Assembly: GCA_938044705.1 (NCBI GenBank)
Contig: CALIOL010000011.1
Span: 1 to 35,135, forward strand
From: an uncultured Ilumatobacter sp.
Lineage (GTDB): Bacteria > Actinomycetota > Acidimicrobiia > Acidimicrobiales > Ilumatobacteraceae
DNA length: 35,135 nt
Reading direction: 5' to 3'
Part shown: piece by piece, positions 1 through 6,782 of the stretch
Numbering within the stretch: the first letter of the stretch is position 1
Layout: every line of letters starts with the position of its first letter
Translations under genes and position numbers: made by a program
The notes under the pieces: generated by a model
What the model saw: only the letters and a program-made list of their open reading frames with translations
Databases searched by the model: none
What the model was told of the DNA's origin: nothing

Positions 1-18
1 ACCACCGGTTCCCCATGA
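1..18 (+). CDS. possible 3' end of an upstream gene (partial)
   Basis: Reading from base 1 gives T-T-G-S-P and a TGA stop at 16-18. That stop overlaps the ATG of the next gene as ATGA, the usual form of translational coupling. In other actinobacteria the gene just upstream of rodA is the PP2C-type phosphatase pstP, so this could be its tail. Five residues cannot identify it; the call rests on overlap geometry and known gene order only. Confidence 0.3.
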   Translation, partial: TTGSP

Positions 19-1487
19 CCGACACGCTCGACGCTGACCCCAACGCCGACCTCGAGCCCGAGCGGCTCGGACGGCGCGAGCGCCGGGCCCTCGCTCCCCT
101 CGCCTACCGGCGCCGCAACGCCGAACTCACGCTGATGATCATGGCGGCGGTCATCACTGTCGCTGCCTACACGATTGCCTCCCTCGGCTCGAACGCCGAG
201 ATCCCGCCTCAACTCTTCGGATTCGTCGCACTCGTCCTCGGGTTGTTGCTCGGCGCTCACTTCGTCGTACGCAAGTTCGCCACCGGGGCCGACTCGACCC
301 TGCTGCCACTCGCCGCACTGCTCCACGGCATCGGTTTCGTGATGATCACCCGACTCGACGACGAGCTCGCTGGCTTGCAGTCGCTGTGGAGCCTGCTCGG
401 CATCACCGTGTTCGTCACCGTGCTGTTCTTCGTTCCACGCGCCACCGACCTCGCCCGCTACCGCTGGATCCTCTTCTTCGGCGGAACCGGCGCACTGCTC
501 CTACCGCTGGTCCCCGGACTCGGCCAGCAGATCAACGGTGCACGGATCTGGGTGAGTCTCGGACCGATCAACTTCCAGCCCGGCGAGTTCGCGAAGATCG
601 CGCTCGCCATCTTCTTTGCCGCGTACTTCGCGGAGAACCGTGAGCTGATCGCGGCGAAGACGTGGAAGGTCGGCCCAGTCCGACTCCCCGAGCCGCGCTT
701 CATCCTCCCGGTCATGGTCGCCTGGGGATTCGCCGTGGTCGTCATGGTCGCGGAACGCGATCTGGGGTCGTCGCTGCTGTTCTTCACGCTGTTCGTGGTG
801 ATGATCTGGGTGGCGACCGAGCGAGTGGGGTGGCTCGTCCTCGGCGCCGTGCTGTTCGGGGGTGCCGCCTACTTCTCGTGGACCAGGTTCACGCACGTGC
901 AGACTCGCGTCGACATCTGGCTCGACCCGTGGTCCGATTCACTCGGTCGCGGCTACCAGATCGTGCAGTCCCTGTTCGGCCTCGCCGACGGCGGTATCAC
1001 CGGTACCGGCCTCGGCCGCGGTGACCCCAACCAGATTCCCGAAGCCCAGAACGACTTCATCTTCGCAGCGATCGGCGAGGAGCTCGGCCTGATCGGTGCC
1101 ACGGCGATCCTGATGTCGTACCTCCTGATCATCGGCTCGGGCCTGCGCACCGCGCTGCGCACGGAGCGCGAGTTCGAGAAGCTGCTGGCGGTCGGACTCA
1201 CCACCATCCTCGGCGTCCAGGCGTTCATCATCATGGGTGGCGTCATCAAGCTCATCCCACTGACCGGCATCACGTTGCCGTTCGTGAGCTACGGCGGTTC
1301 GTCCCTGGTGTCGAACTACATCCTGCTGGCCCTTCTGGTCCGGGTGTCCGACTCGGCGTCGCGTCGTATCGGCGAAACCCCTGACGAGCCCACCCCCGCG
1401 GAGCGCTTTACGGCGTGGCGACTACGTCGACAGGTTCGCAAGGACCGCAAGCACGCCGCCGACCGCGAACAGGTCGGAGCGTCGTGA
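15..1487 (+). CDS. rodA: RodA/FtsW-family peptidoglycan glycosyltransferase (SEDS)
   Basis: A 490-residue multi-pass membrane protein of the SEDS family, which polymerises lipid II into glycan strands together with a class B penicillin-binding protein. After a charged cytoplasmic N-terminus of about 35 residues come roughly ten or more hydrophobic segments. The C-terminal signature PFVSYGGSSLVSNYILLAL (about residues 424-442) is diagnostic of FtsW/RodA/SpoVE. The cytoplasmic tail is rich in Arg and Lys. Its position directly before a PBP2-type transpeptidase gene and a PASTA kinase gene matches the actinobacterial rodA-pbpA-pknB cluster, so rodA is favoured over ftsW. The ATG at 15 overlaps a candidate upstream stop, and its own stop overlaps the pbpA start as GTGA. 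Family identity is certain; rodA versus ftsW is inferred from context. Confidence 0.92.
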   Translation: MTDTLDADPNADLEPERLGRRERRALAPLAYRRRNAELTLMIMAAVITVAAYTIASLGSNAEIPPQLFGFVALVLGLLLGAHFVVRKFATGADSTLLPLAALLHGIGFVMITRLDDELAGLQSLWSLLGITVFVTVLFFVPRATDLARYRWILFFGGTGALLLPLVPGLGQQINGARIWVSLGPINFQPGEFAKIALAIFFAAYFAENRELIAAKTWKVGPVRLPEPRFILPVMVAWGFAVVVMVAERDLGSSLLFFTLFVVMIWVATERVGWLVLGAVLFGGAAYFSWTRFTHVQTRVDIWLDPWSDSLGRGYQIVQSLFGLADGGITGTGLGRGDPNQIPEAQNDFIFAAIGEELGLIGATAILMSYLLIIGSGLRTALRTEREFEKLLAVGLTTILGVQAFIIMGGVIKLIPLTGITLPFVSYGGSSLVSNYILLALLVRVSDSASRRIGETPDEPTPAERFTAWRLRRQVRKDRKHAADREQVGAS

Positions 1488-3004
1488 ACCGCCAGATCCG
1501 CCAACTCGCGATCGGCCTCATGACGTGCTACGTCGTGCTGTTCGCGACCCTCAACTACTGGCAGGTCGCTCAAGAAGAGGAGTTGTCCGCCAACATCGAA
1601 AACACCCGGGCGGTGCGACGTGAGTTCAACAAACCTCGCGGGGACATCATCACCGCCGATGGCGTCATCGCAGCCCGGTCGGTCGACAACCCCGACCCCG
1701 ATGCCGACTTCGAACGCATCCGCGAGTACCCGACCGGCGACCTGCTGTCTGGGACGACCGGCTACTTCACGCTCAACTTCGGGGCGACGCAGGTCGAACG
1801 CGACTACGGCGACGTGTTGACCGGTTCCACAAGCGAGCAGCAGCTCCGATCGCTTGCGGACATCTTGCAGAACGAGACCGACAACTCCGGCACGGTGCAA
1901 CTTGCGCTGCGTCACGACCTGCAGGAAGTCGCGAAGTTCGCACTCGGAGGCAACACCGGATCCGTTGTCGTGATGGAGATCGAGACCGGAGCGGTGCGAG
2001 CGATGTACAGCAACCCCGGCTACGACCCCAATACGTTCGTCACCCAGCCGTTCGAAGAGGCCCAGGACACGATCGTCGCCTTGCAGGACGCACCGGGCGA
2101 TCCACTGCTCGCCGCGGCATACCAGCAACGCTTCATGCCGGGTTCCACCTTCAAGGTCATCACGACCGGAATCGGGCTCGAAGCCGGGGTCCTGTTCCCC
2201 GAGCGCGAGTTCGTGCGCGAAAGCGAATGGGTCCCGCCACAGACCACCGATCCGATCCAGAACTACCGCGGCTCCACGTGCGGCGGCGACCTCGCCGAGG
2301 TCTTCCGTCGCAGCTGCAACATTCCGTTCGCCCAGACCGCCATCGAACTCGGGCCCGACGCCATGGTTGCCGGCACGGAGGACTGGGGAATCGGCGAGGA
2401 GCTCCCGATCGACCTCCCGCGCCCAGCTGCGAGCACGTTCGGCGACACCAGCAATCTCGACCAGCAGCTTCCGTTGCTCGGTATCCGGGGCTTCGGTCAG
2501 AACGAAGACCAGATGGTCCCGTTGCACATGGCGATGGTCGCGGCGACTGTCGCAAACGGTGGCGACATGATGTCCCCGTACCTGGTCGAAGCAACGTACG
2601 ACCATGAGGGACGGGTCCTGGACCAAACCGAGCCCGAAGTGTGGAAGACCCCGATCTCACCGCAGAACGCCGCGTTGCTGACCGAGTTCATGACCGGCGT
2701 GACCGAAGGCGACCGGGGCACCGCCGGCAGCGTGAACCTCAACGGCGGTGTGCGATTCGCTGCGAAGACCGGCACGGCCGAACTGGGCGTCATCGGCGAT
2801 CCGGACCTCGTCCATGCGTGGATGATCGGCTTCGCACCCCTCGAGGCCCCGCAGTACGCAATCGCCGTCGTCCTGACCGACCTCACCTCCACGATCGCGG
2901 ACGCCGCGACCGGCGGACGGGTAGCGGGCCCCGTCGTGAAAGGGATGTTCGACTACCTCTTGACCGGAGAGGGCGCCAACGTCGTGCTCGGAGGGCCCCG
3001 ATGA
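1484..3004 (+). CDS. pbpA: class B penicillin-binding protein (peptidoglycan transpeptidase)
   Basis: A 506-residue D,D-transpeptidase that cross-links peptidoglycan outside the membrane and partners RodA. It has one N-terminal membrane anchor (about residues 8-25) and a dimerisation region. The transpeptidase motifs are S-T-F-K (catalytic Ser221, Lys224), S-C-N (277-279) and K-T-G (428-430). The GTG at 1484 is preferred over an in-frame GTG at 1415: it overlaps the rodA stop as GTGA, has GGAG four bases upstream, and avoids a 23-residue Arg-rich extension inside rodA. The length is typical for actinobacterial PbpA. The last codons contain a strong GGAGG (2990-2994) that could serve the next small reading frame. 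Confidence 0.93.
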   Translation: MNRQIRQLAIGLMTCYVVLFATLNYWQVAQEEELSANIENTRAVRREFNKPRGDIITADGVIAARSVDNPDPDADFERIREYPTGDLLSGTTGYFTLNFGATQVERDYGDVLTGSTSEQQLRSLADILQNETDNSGTVQLALRHDLQEVAKFALGGNTGSVVVMEIETGAVRAMYSNPGYDPNTFVTQPFEEAQDTIVALQDAPGDPLLAAAYQQRFMPGSTFKVITTGIGLEAGVLFPEREFVRESEWVPPQTTDPIQNYRGSTCGGDLAEVFRRSCNIPFAQTAIELGPDAMVAGTEDWGIGEELPIDLPRPAASTFGDTSNLDQQLPLLGIRGFGQNEDQMVPLHMAMVAATVANGGDMMSPYLVEATYDHEGRVLDQTEPEVWKTPISPQNAALLTEFMTGVTEGDRGTAGSVNLNGGVRFAAKTGTAELGVIGDPDLVHAWMIGFAPLEAPQYAIAVVLTDLTSTIADAATGGRVAGPVVKGMFDYLLTGEGANVVLGGPR

Positions 3005-3150
3005 ATCGAGCGACGTGCCGTCACGAACGCGTCTCAGCGACGTCACTTGGAAGAGGTTGCTGGCGAGTCGAGGGTGAAGAGGCCCCGACAACCACGCCAG
3101 ATAACCTCTCTCAGCGGCCCAAACAGGGCGGCGGGAGCGCAACACAGTGA
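3001..3150 (+). CDS. possible small ORF bridging pbpA and pknB (49 aa)
   Basis: This frame fills the gap between pbpA and pknB exactly. Its ATG overlaps the pbpA stop as ATGA, and its TGA overlaps the pknB GTG start as GTGA. GGAGG at 2990-2994 stands six bases before the ATG, a good ribosome binding site. The product would be a polar 49-residue peptide with two cysteines, no membrane segment and a Gln/Gly/Ser/Thr-rich end. Against it, I count about 59% G/C at third codon positions (29 of 49), clearly lower than in neighbouring genes, and I recognise no family. It may be a real coupled small protein, a translated leader that couples pknB to pbpA, or chance. Confidence 0.35.
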   Translation: MNRATCRHERVSATSLGRGCWRVEGEEAPTTTPDNLSQRPKQGGGSATQ

Positions 3151-5348
3151 CGAACAACGGCGACGCAACGGTCATCAACGACCGCTACGAAGTGCACAAG
3201 CGCATCGGGCGTGGCGGCATGGCGGATGTCTTCTCGGCGCGCGACCTGCTCCTCGACCGCCAGGTCGCCATCAAGGTCCTGTTCCCCGAGTTCGCGACCG
3301 ACGACAACTTCGTCGAGCGCTTCCGCCGCGAAGCGCAGTCGGCGGCAAACCTGAGCCACCCCAACATCGTCAACGTCTACGACTGGGGCAAGTACGAAGG
3401 CACGTACTTCATCGCGATGGAGGAAGTGCAGGGTCGCACGCTTGCCGACGTTCTGAAGACCAACGGCCAGCTGACCTCGAAGCAGGCCGCGGAGATCGCC
3501 AGCGAAGTTGCGGCAGCACTGGGCTTCGCTCACGAAAAGGGCACGGCACACCGCGACATCAAGCCGGCCAACATCCTGATCGGCAAGAACGGACAGGTGA
3601 AGGTCGCGGACTTCGGCATCGCCCGCGCCATGAACGCCCCGACCGAGTCGAACCTGACCCAGGTCGGTTCCGTGATGGGCACCGCCACGTACTTCTCGCC
3701 CGAACAGGCGCAGGGCGCCCAGCCCGACCCGCGCAGCGACCTCTATTCGCTCGGCATCGTCATGTACGAAATGGTCGCCGGGCGCGCCCCGTTCACCGGA
3801 GACAACCCGGTGAGCATCGCCTACAAGCAGGTGCACGACTCCCCGCAACCACTCGTGCAGATCGTGGCCGACGTGCCGAAGGCCTACGAGGCAATGGTTG
3901 CCAAGTTGCTCGCCAAGGATCCGAAGGTCCGATACCCGAGCGCCGGCGCGTTGCGTGACGACCTGCGTCGCTTCCGCAACGACGAACCGGTCCAGGCGTT
4001 GGTGGCTGCGGCGAACAAGAAGCGTCCGGCCGCTGCGGTCGATGCCGCAGCCGAGGGGGCCGCCTTCGCTGCGACTATCGCCCAAGGAGCGGTACCGGCG
4101 AGTGGCGTCTCCCCGGTCAACCCGCAGTCCACCGCCGTTCCCTCGACGGGCATGTACGAAGCGGGCTACCCCACGGGAGCGTCAGCCGAAGCCGCGTACT
4201 ACGACACCGGCGGCTCCCGCACCGGCTGGTACGCACTCGCAGCGTTCATCGCCCTCGTCGCACTCGTGGCCGGCGGCGTGCTGCTGTTTCAGGCGCTCAA
4301 CGCCGAGGACGCCGAAGCACCACCCGAGCAGATCGTGCTCGCGAACTATGTCGGACGATCGCTGGAGCAGACCACCACCGAACTAACCGAGCTGGGTTTG
4401 AACTTCCGATCCGAAGCCGAGGAGAACGCGACGGTCGCTCCGAACTTCATCCACCGCACGGAGCCAGCGGCCGGCACGATCGTCCTCGAAGACGAGCTGA
4501 TCGTCGTCTTCTTCAATCCGACCCAGGAACTCCAGGTGGTCCCGCAGGTGATCGGAATCCAGCTCGACGTCGCGAGGACGCTGCTCGAGTCTCAGGGGTT
4601 CGAAGTCGGCACGGTCACCACCACCAACGAACCCGACCGTGCGCCGGGCCAGGTCCTGAGCAGCGACCCCGCACCGGACACGCCGGTGGCCCAGGGAACG
4701 GTCATCGACCTCGTGGTAGCTGCCGAGAACGAGAGCTTCGAGGTGCCCGCGGTCATCGGTTTCACTCGCGACCAAGCAATCGAACAACTCGAAGCCGAGC
4801 CATTCGAGTTCGTCGTCACGGTGGAGGAAGTCACCAGCGACGACATCGCCGCTGGCGAAGTGATCTCGATCACCCCGAACCAGGGCCAGCTTGTCGAACG
4901 GGGCGGAGCGGTGACGATCCGCGTGTCGTCGGGGCCTGCACCCGTTGCGGTCCCCGTCGTCGAAGGCTTGACCGAAGGCGAGGCAGTCAACACCTTGCGT
5001 CGCCTCGGCTTCGTCGTCATCGTCGAGCGTGTCGAAGTGACCCCGGGCAGTCCAGACGACGGCCGCGTCACCGCTCAATCGCCGGCAGCGGCAACACAGT
5101 TGGAGCAGGGCGCCACGGTCAACATCACCGTCGGACAGGCGACCGTTGCGATCACGACGTTGCCTCCGCCTCCGCCGACCGTCGCCACGACCGTCCCGCC
5201 AGTCACCGAGCCACCCGTCGTCACCGAGCCGCCGGTCGTCACCGAGCCGCCGGTCGTGACCAATCCTCCGGCAACGGATCCACCGGCAACGGATCCTCCG
5301 GCGACCGACCCACCGGCGACCGACGCTCCAGCAACCGACCCACCCTGA
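3147..5348 (+). CDS. pknB: PASTA-domain Ser/Thr protein kinase (PknB type)
   Basis: A 733-residue membrane kinase that senses muropeptides or lipid II and phosphorylates cell-wall and division proteins. The cytoplasmic kinase domain spans about residues 14-278, with the glycine loop GRGGMADVF, Lys43, HRD at 135-137 and DFG at 155-157. After an Ala/Pro-rich juxtamembrane region there is one membrane segment (about 361-384). Four extracellular PASTA repeats follow (about 395-665), then a Pro/Thr tail of short repeats. GTG at 3147 is supported by GGGAG at 3133-3137 and by the residues leading straight into the kinase fold. It follows pbpA, and convergent trpG lies downstream. Mycobacterial clusters carry pknA beside pknB; no pknA is seen here. 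Confidence 0.95.
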   Translation: MTNNGDATVINDRYEVHKRIGRGGMADVFSARDLLLDRQVAIKVLFPEFATDDNFVERFRREAQSAANLSHPNIVNVYDWGKYEGTYFIAMEEVQGRTLADVLKTNGQLTSKQAAEIASEVAAALGFAHEKGTAHRDIKPANILIGKNGQVKVADFGIARAMNAPTESNLTQVGSVMGTATYFSPEQAQGAQPDPRSDLYSLGIVMYEMVAGRAPFTGDNPVSIAYKQVHDSPQPLVQIVADVPKAYEAMVAKLLAKDPKVRYPSAGALRDDLRRFRNDEPVQALVAAANKKRPAAAVDAAAEGAAFAATIAQGAVPASGVSPVNPQSTAVPSTGMYEAGYPTGASAEAAYYDTGGSRTGWYALAAFIALVALVAGGVLLFQALNAEDAEAPPEQIVLANYVGRSLEQTTTELTELGLNFRSEAEENATVAPNFIHRTEPAAGTIVLEDELIVVFFNPTQELQVVPQVIGIQLDVARTLLESQGFEVGTVTTTNEPDRAPGQVLSSDPAPDTPVAQGTVIDLVVAAENESFEVPAVIGFTRDQAIEQLEAEPFEFVVTVEEVTSDDIAAGEVISITPNQGQLVERGGAVTIRVSSGPAPVAVPVVEGLTEGEAVNTLRRLGFVVIVERVEVTPGSPDDGRVTAQSPAAATQLEQGATVNITVGQATVAITTLPPPPPTVATTVPPVTEPPVVTEPPVVTEPPVVTNPPATDPPATDPPATDPPATDAPATDPP
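5202..5345 (+). repeat. tandem short repeats in the pknB 3' end
   Basis: Three copies of an 18-bp unit (V-T-E-P-P-V), a V-T-N-P-P unit and five copies of a 15-bp unit (A-T-D-P-P, one with Ala for Pro) encode the extracellular tail of the kinase. Third-position changes between units show the repeat is kept at protein level. Such Pro/Thr tails are low-complexity wall-spanning segments and vary in copy number by slippage. Confidence 0.85.
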
Positions 5349-5369
5349 TCGGGTGACCGGGCAGCCCGT

Positions 5370-5948
5370 TCAGTGCTCGACGCGGCGCAGCCAATTGCGC
5401 AGCAGATCGTGACCTGATGCAGTGAGGATGCTCTCCGGGTGGAACTGAACACCTTCGACGTCGAGTGTGCGATGCCGAACACCCATGACGACACCGTCGG
5501 CGCTGCGAGCGGTCACCTCGAGTTCGCTCGGTATGGAGTCAGGGCGCAGCGTGAGCGAGTGATATCGAGTTGCGGTGAGGGGCGTCGGCAGCCCTTCGAA
5601 CACCCCCGAGTTCTCGTGCTCGATCGCTGACGTCTTGCCGTGCATCAACTCCGGCGCGCCGACGACCTCGGCACCGTAGACATGGCCGATGGCCTGGTGG
5701 CCGAGGCAGACGCCGAGCACCGGCGTGTCGATCGCCGCGAACGCGCCGATCGCCTCGCAGATGATCCCGCTCGACTCCGGTCGCCCCGGCCCTGGCGACA
5801 GCAGGACCCCGTCGGGCTCCATCGCAACCGCTTCATCCACCGTGACGTCATCGTTGCGAACCACGGTCGGGTCGGCTCCGAGCTCGCCGAGATACTGAAC
5901 GAGGTTGTAGACGAAGCTGTCGTAGCTGTCGATGACGAGCACGCGCAT
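5370..5948 (-). CDS. trpG: glutamine amidotransferase subunit of anthranilate/aminodeoxychorismate synthase
   Basis: A 192-residue class I glutaminase that hydrolyses glutamine and passes ammonia to a TrpE- or PabB-type partner for tryptophan or folate synthesis. The catalytic Cys81 lies in GVCLGHQ, and His170 and Glu172 lie in QFHPES. The N-terminus MRVLVIDSYDSFVYNL is typical for TrpG/PabA. The frame is open upstream to 6038, but the ATG at 5948 fits the family N-terminus and has a CACACT hexamer six bases before it (leaderless promoter). It is convergent with pknB and divergent from crgA, the same arrangement as in mycobacteria. No synthase partner gene is in this window, so trpG versus pabA cannot be decided; many actinobacteria use one protein for both. 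Confidence 0.9.
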   Translation of the reverse strand: MRVLVIDSYDSFVYNLVQYLGELGADPTVVRNDDVTVDEAVAMEPDGVLLSPGPGRPESSGIICEAIGAFAAIDTPVLGVCLGHQAIGHVYGAEVVGAPELMHGKTSAIEHENSGVFEGLPTPLTATRYHSLTLRPDSIPSELEVTARSADGVVMGVRHRTLDVEGVQFHPESILTASGHDLLRNWLRRVEH

Positions 5949-5954
5949 GCTCAC

Positions 5955-5960
5955 AGTGTG
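5955..5960 (-). promoter_or_regulatory. -10 box of trpG (leaderless)
   Basis: On the minus strand CACACT stands six bases before the ATG at 5948, which puts the transcript start at or next to the start codon. There is no Shine-Dalgarno sequence. It is one of a recurrent YANNNT pattern in this window. Confidence 0.45.
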
Positions 5961-6016
5961 CCGGACCCGGCGCGACTCCGTGGCCTGCGTTTGCGAGGAG
6001 GAGTGCCTCACATGAG

Positions 6017-6022
6017 TACACT
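6017..6022 (+). promoter_or_regulatory. -10 box of crgA (near-leaderless)
   Basis: TACACT stands nine bases before the crgA ATG, giving a transcript start within about three bases of the codon. A TTGCGA at 5991-5996 is too far (20 bases) to be a good -35 box. No ribosome binding site lies at normal spacing before the ATG. Confidence 0.45.
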
Positions 6023-6031
6023 CGACAGACG

Positions 6032-6388
6032 ATGGCACCTCCGAAGAGAAAGACCGGCGGCGGACGCGTCACTCCGAAGGGCACCCGACCGGGTGATCGT
6101 GCGGGAGGCGCAGGCTCGGCTGCGTCGTCCGACGACTCAACGGTGACGTCGTCCAAAGGGTCCTCGTCGCGGGGCCCCGTCGCTGCATCCTCGCGTTACA
6201 CCCCGAAGGAACAGCGGCGTCAGTTGATCCCGCCGAACCTGGTCCCGGTGCTGATGGTGGCACTGCTGATCATCGGCGGACTCGTCATCATGGCCGGCTA
6301 CCTCGCGTTCGATGCATCGCGCTGGGCAACGGGCATTGGACTCATTTGCATCCTTGGTGGCTTGTGGTTCGCCACCAAGTGGGAATAG
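6032..6388 (+). CDS. crgA: cell division protein CrgA
   Basis: A 118-residue actinobacterial division protein that, in mycobacteria and streptomycetes, binds FtsZ, FtsQ, PBPs and Wag31 at the septum. A Lys/Arg/Gly/Ser-rich cytoplasmic N-terminus (1-52) is followed by the conserved S-S-R-Y-T-P box and two membrane segments (about 70-93 and 97-115). The protein ends W-F-A-T-K-W-E. The N-terminus is longer than in many CrgA proteins. The gene sits divergent from trpG, next to the rodA-pbpA-pknB cluster, as in Mycobacterium. The ATG at 6032 is placed by the -10 box just upstream. Identification rests on the short family motif, topology and context. Confidence 0.88.
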   Translation: MAPPKRKTGGGRVTPKGTRPGDRAGGAGSAASSDDSTVTSSKGSSSRGPVAASSRYTPKEQRRQLIPPNLVPVLMVALLIIGGLVIMAGYLAFDASRWATGIGLICILGGLWFATKWE

Positions 6389-6427
6389 CACCACCCTGAC
6401 GTGCCCGTCGCGGCACGATCCGTGACC

Positions 6428-6447
6428 GAATGACATCGATGTCATTC
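6428..6447. repeat. 20-bp perfect palindrome between convergent genes
   Basis: GAATGACATC is followed at once by its exact reverse complement. The element lies between the ends of crgA (+) and the zinc-ribbon gene (-). It could fold as an 8-bp stem with a TCGA loop (a shared terminator, but with no T-tract) or be a protein-binding site. The arms are AT-richer than the surroundings. Confidence 0.7.
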
Positions 6448-6478
6448 ATCCCCAATGTTGTCCCCAACCTGTGGATAA
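6446..6478. promoter_or_regulatory. cluster of DnaA-box-like motifs
   Basis: TGTGGATAA at 6470-6478 is a perfect consensus DnaA box (TTATCCACA) on the minus strand. TTGTCCCCA at 6458-6466 differs in one base from the actinobacterial box TTGTCCACA and points toward it, three bases away. TCATCCCCA at 6446-6454 is a weaker third match. No AT-rich unwinding element or dnaA gene is nearby, so this is not evidence of an origin. Confidence 0.4.
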
Positions 6479-6479
6479 G

Positions 6480-6746
6480 TCACTCGTAGAGTGGCGCGAC
6501 TTCGGCCATCTCTTCGAGGCAATGCTTCGGAGGCGGCGGATCCTCATCCGGCGCCATCGTCATTCTGAGCTCTACGCCACACACGTCGCAGCGATAATTG
6601 CGCTTGATCTTGCGCAACTCGCCGGGTGGCAGAGGTTCGGGTGGCAGGCGTGTGAAGCTTCGCAGCATTCCAATGCCGGTTTTCCACAGGACCCAGCCGA
6701 ACAGGACGCCGAACCCGACCCAGATGATCGTGTCGAACGCCGGCAT
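6480..6746 (-). CDS. small membrane protein with a C-terminal zinc ribbon (unknown function)
   Basis: An 88-residue protein with one N-terminal membrane segment (about 5-25), a basic linker (R-K-I-K-R-N), then C-D-V-C at 53-56 and H-C at 75-76. The four residues could bind one zinc ion, as in short rubredoxin-like or FmdB-like ribbons. It ends with an acidic tail. I recognise no named family. It is convergent with crgA and stands upstream of a thiolase gene on the same strand order. A TAGCGT hexamer six bases before the ATG indicates a leaderless start. Codon use looks normal for the window, and the ordered Cys/His motif supports a real gene. Confidence 0.75.
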   Translation of the reverse strand: MPAFDTIIWVGFGVLFGWVLWKTGIGMLRSFTRLPPEPLPPGELRKIKRNYRCDVCGVELRMTMAPDEDPPPPKHCLEEMAEVAPLYE

Positions 6747-6752
6747 GGCATC

Positions 6753-6758
6753 ACGCTA
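6753..6758 (-). promoter_or_regulatory. -10 box of the zinc-ribbon gene (leaderless)
   Basis: TAGCGT on the minus strand is separated by six bases from the ATG at 6746. No Shine-Dalgarno sequence is present. Confidence 0.45.
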
Positions 6759-6782
6759 TCGGTACGACACGCTCGGCCCGGA

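Noticed and set aside
1316-2626. 436-codon open frame on the minus strand across rodA and pbpA
   Set aside because: It is antisense to two genes with full family motifs; the product is Arg/Asp/Gly/Val-rich with no domain, as high-GC shadow frames are.
3111-4085. 324-codon open frame on the minus strand across pknB
   Set aside because: Antisense to the kinase domain, whose motifs are intact; no recognisable protein features.
5202-5345. Tandem repeats considered as a CRISPR or satellite array
   Set aside because: They are in frame within pknB, without unique spacers, and encode a Pro/Thr tail.
6446-6478. Replication origin
   Set aside because: Only one perfect DnaA box plus two near matches, no AT-rich unwinding region, no dnaA/dnaN genes in the window.
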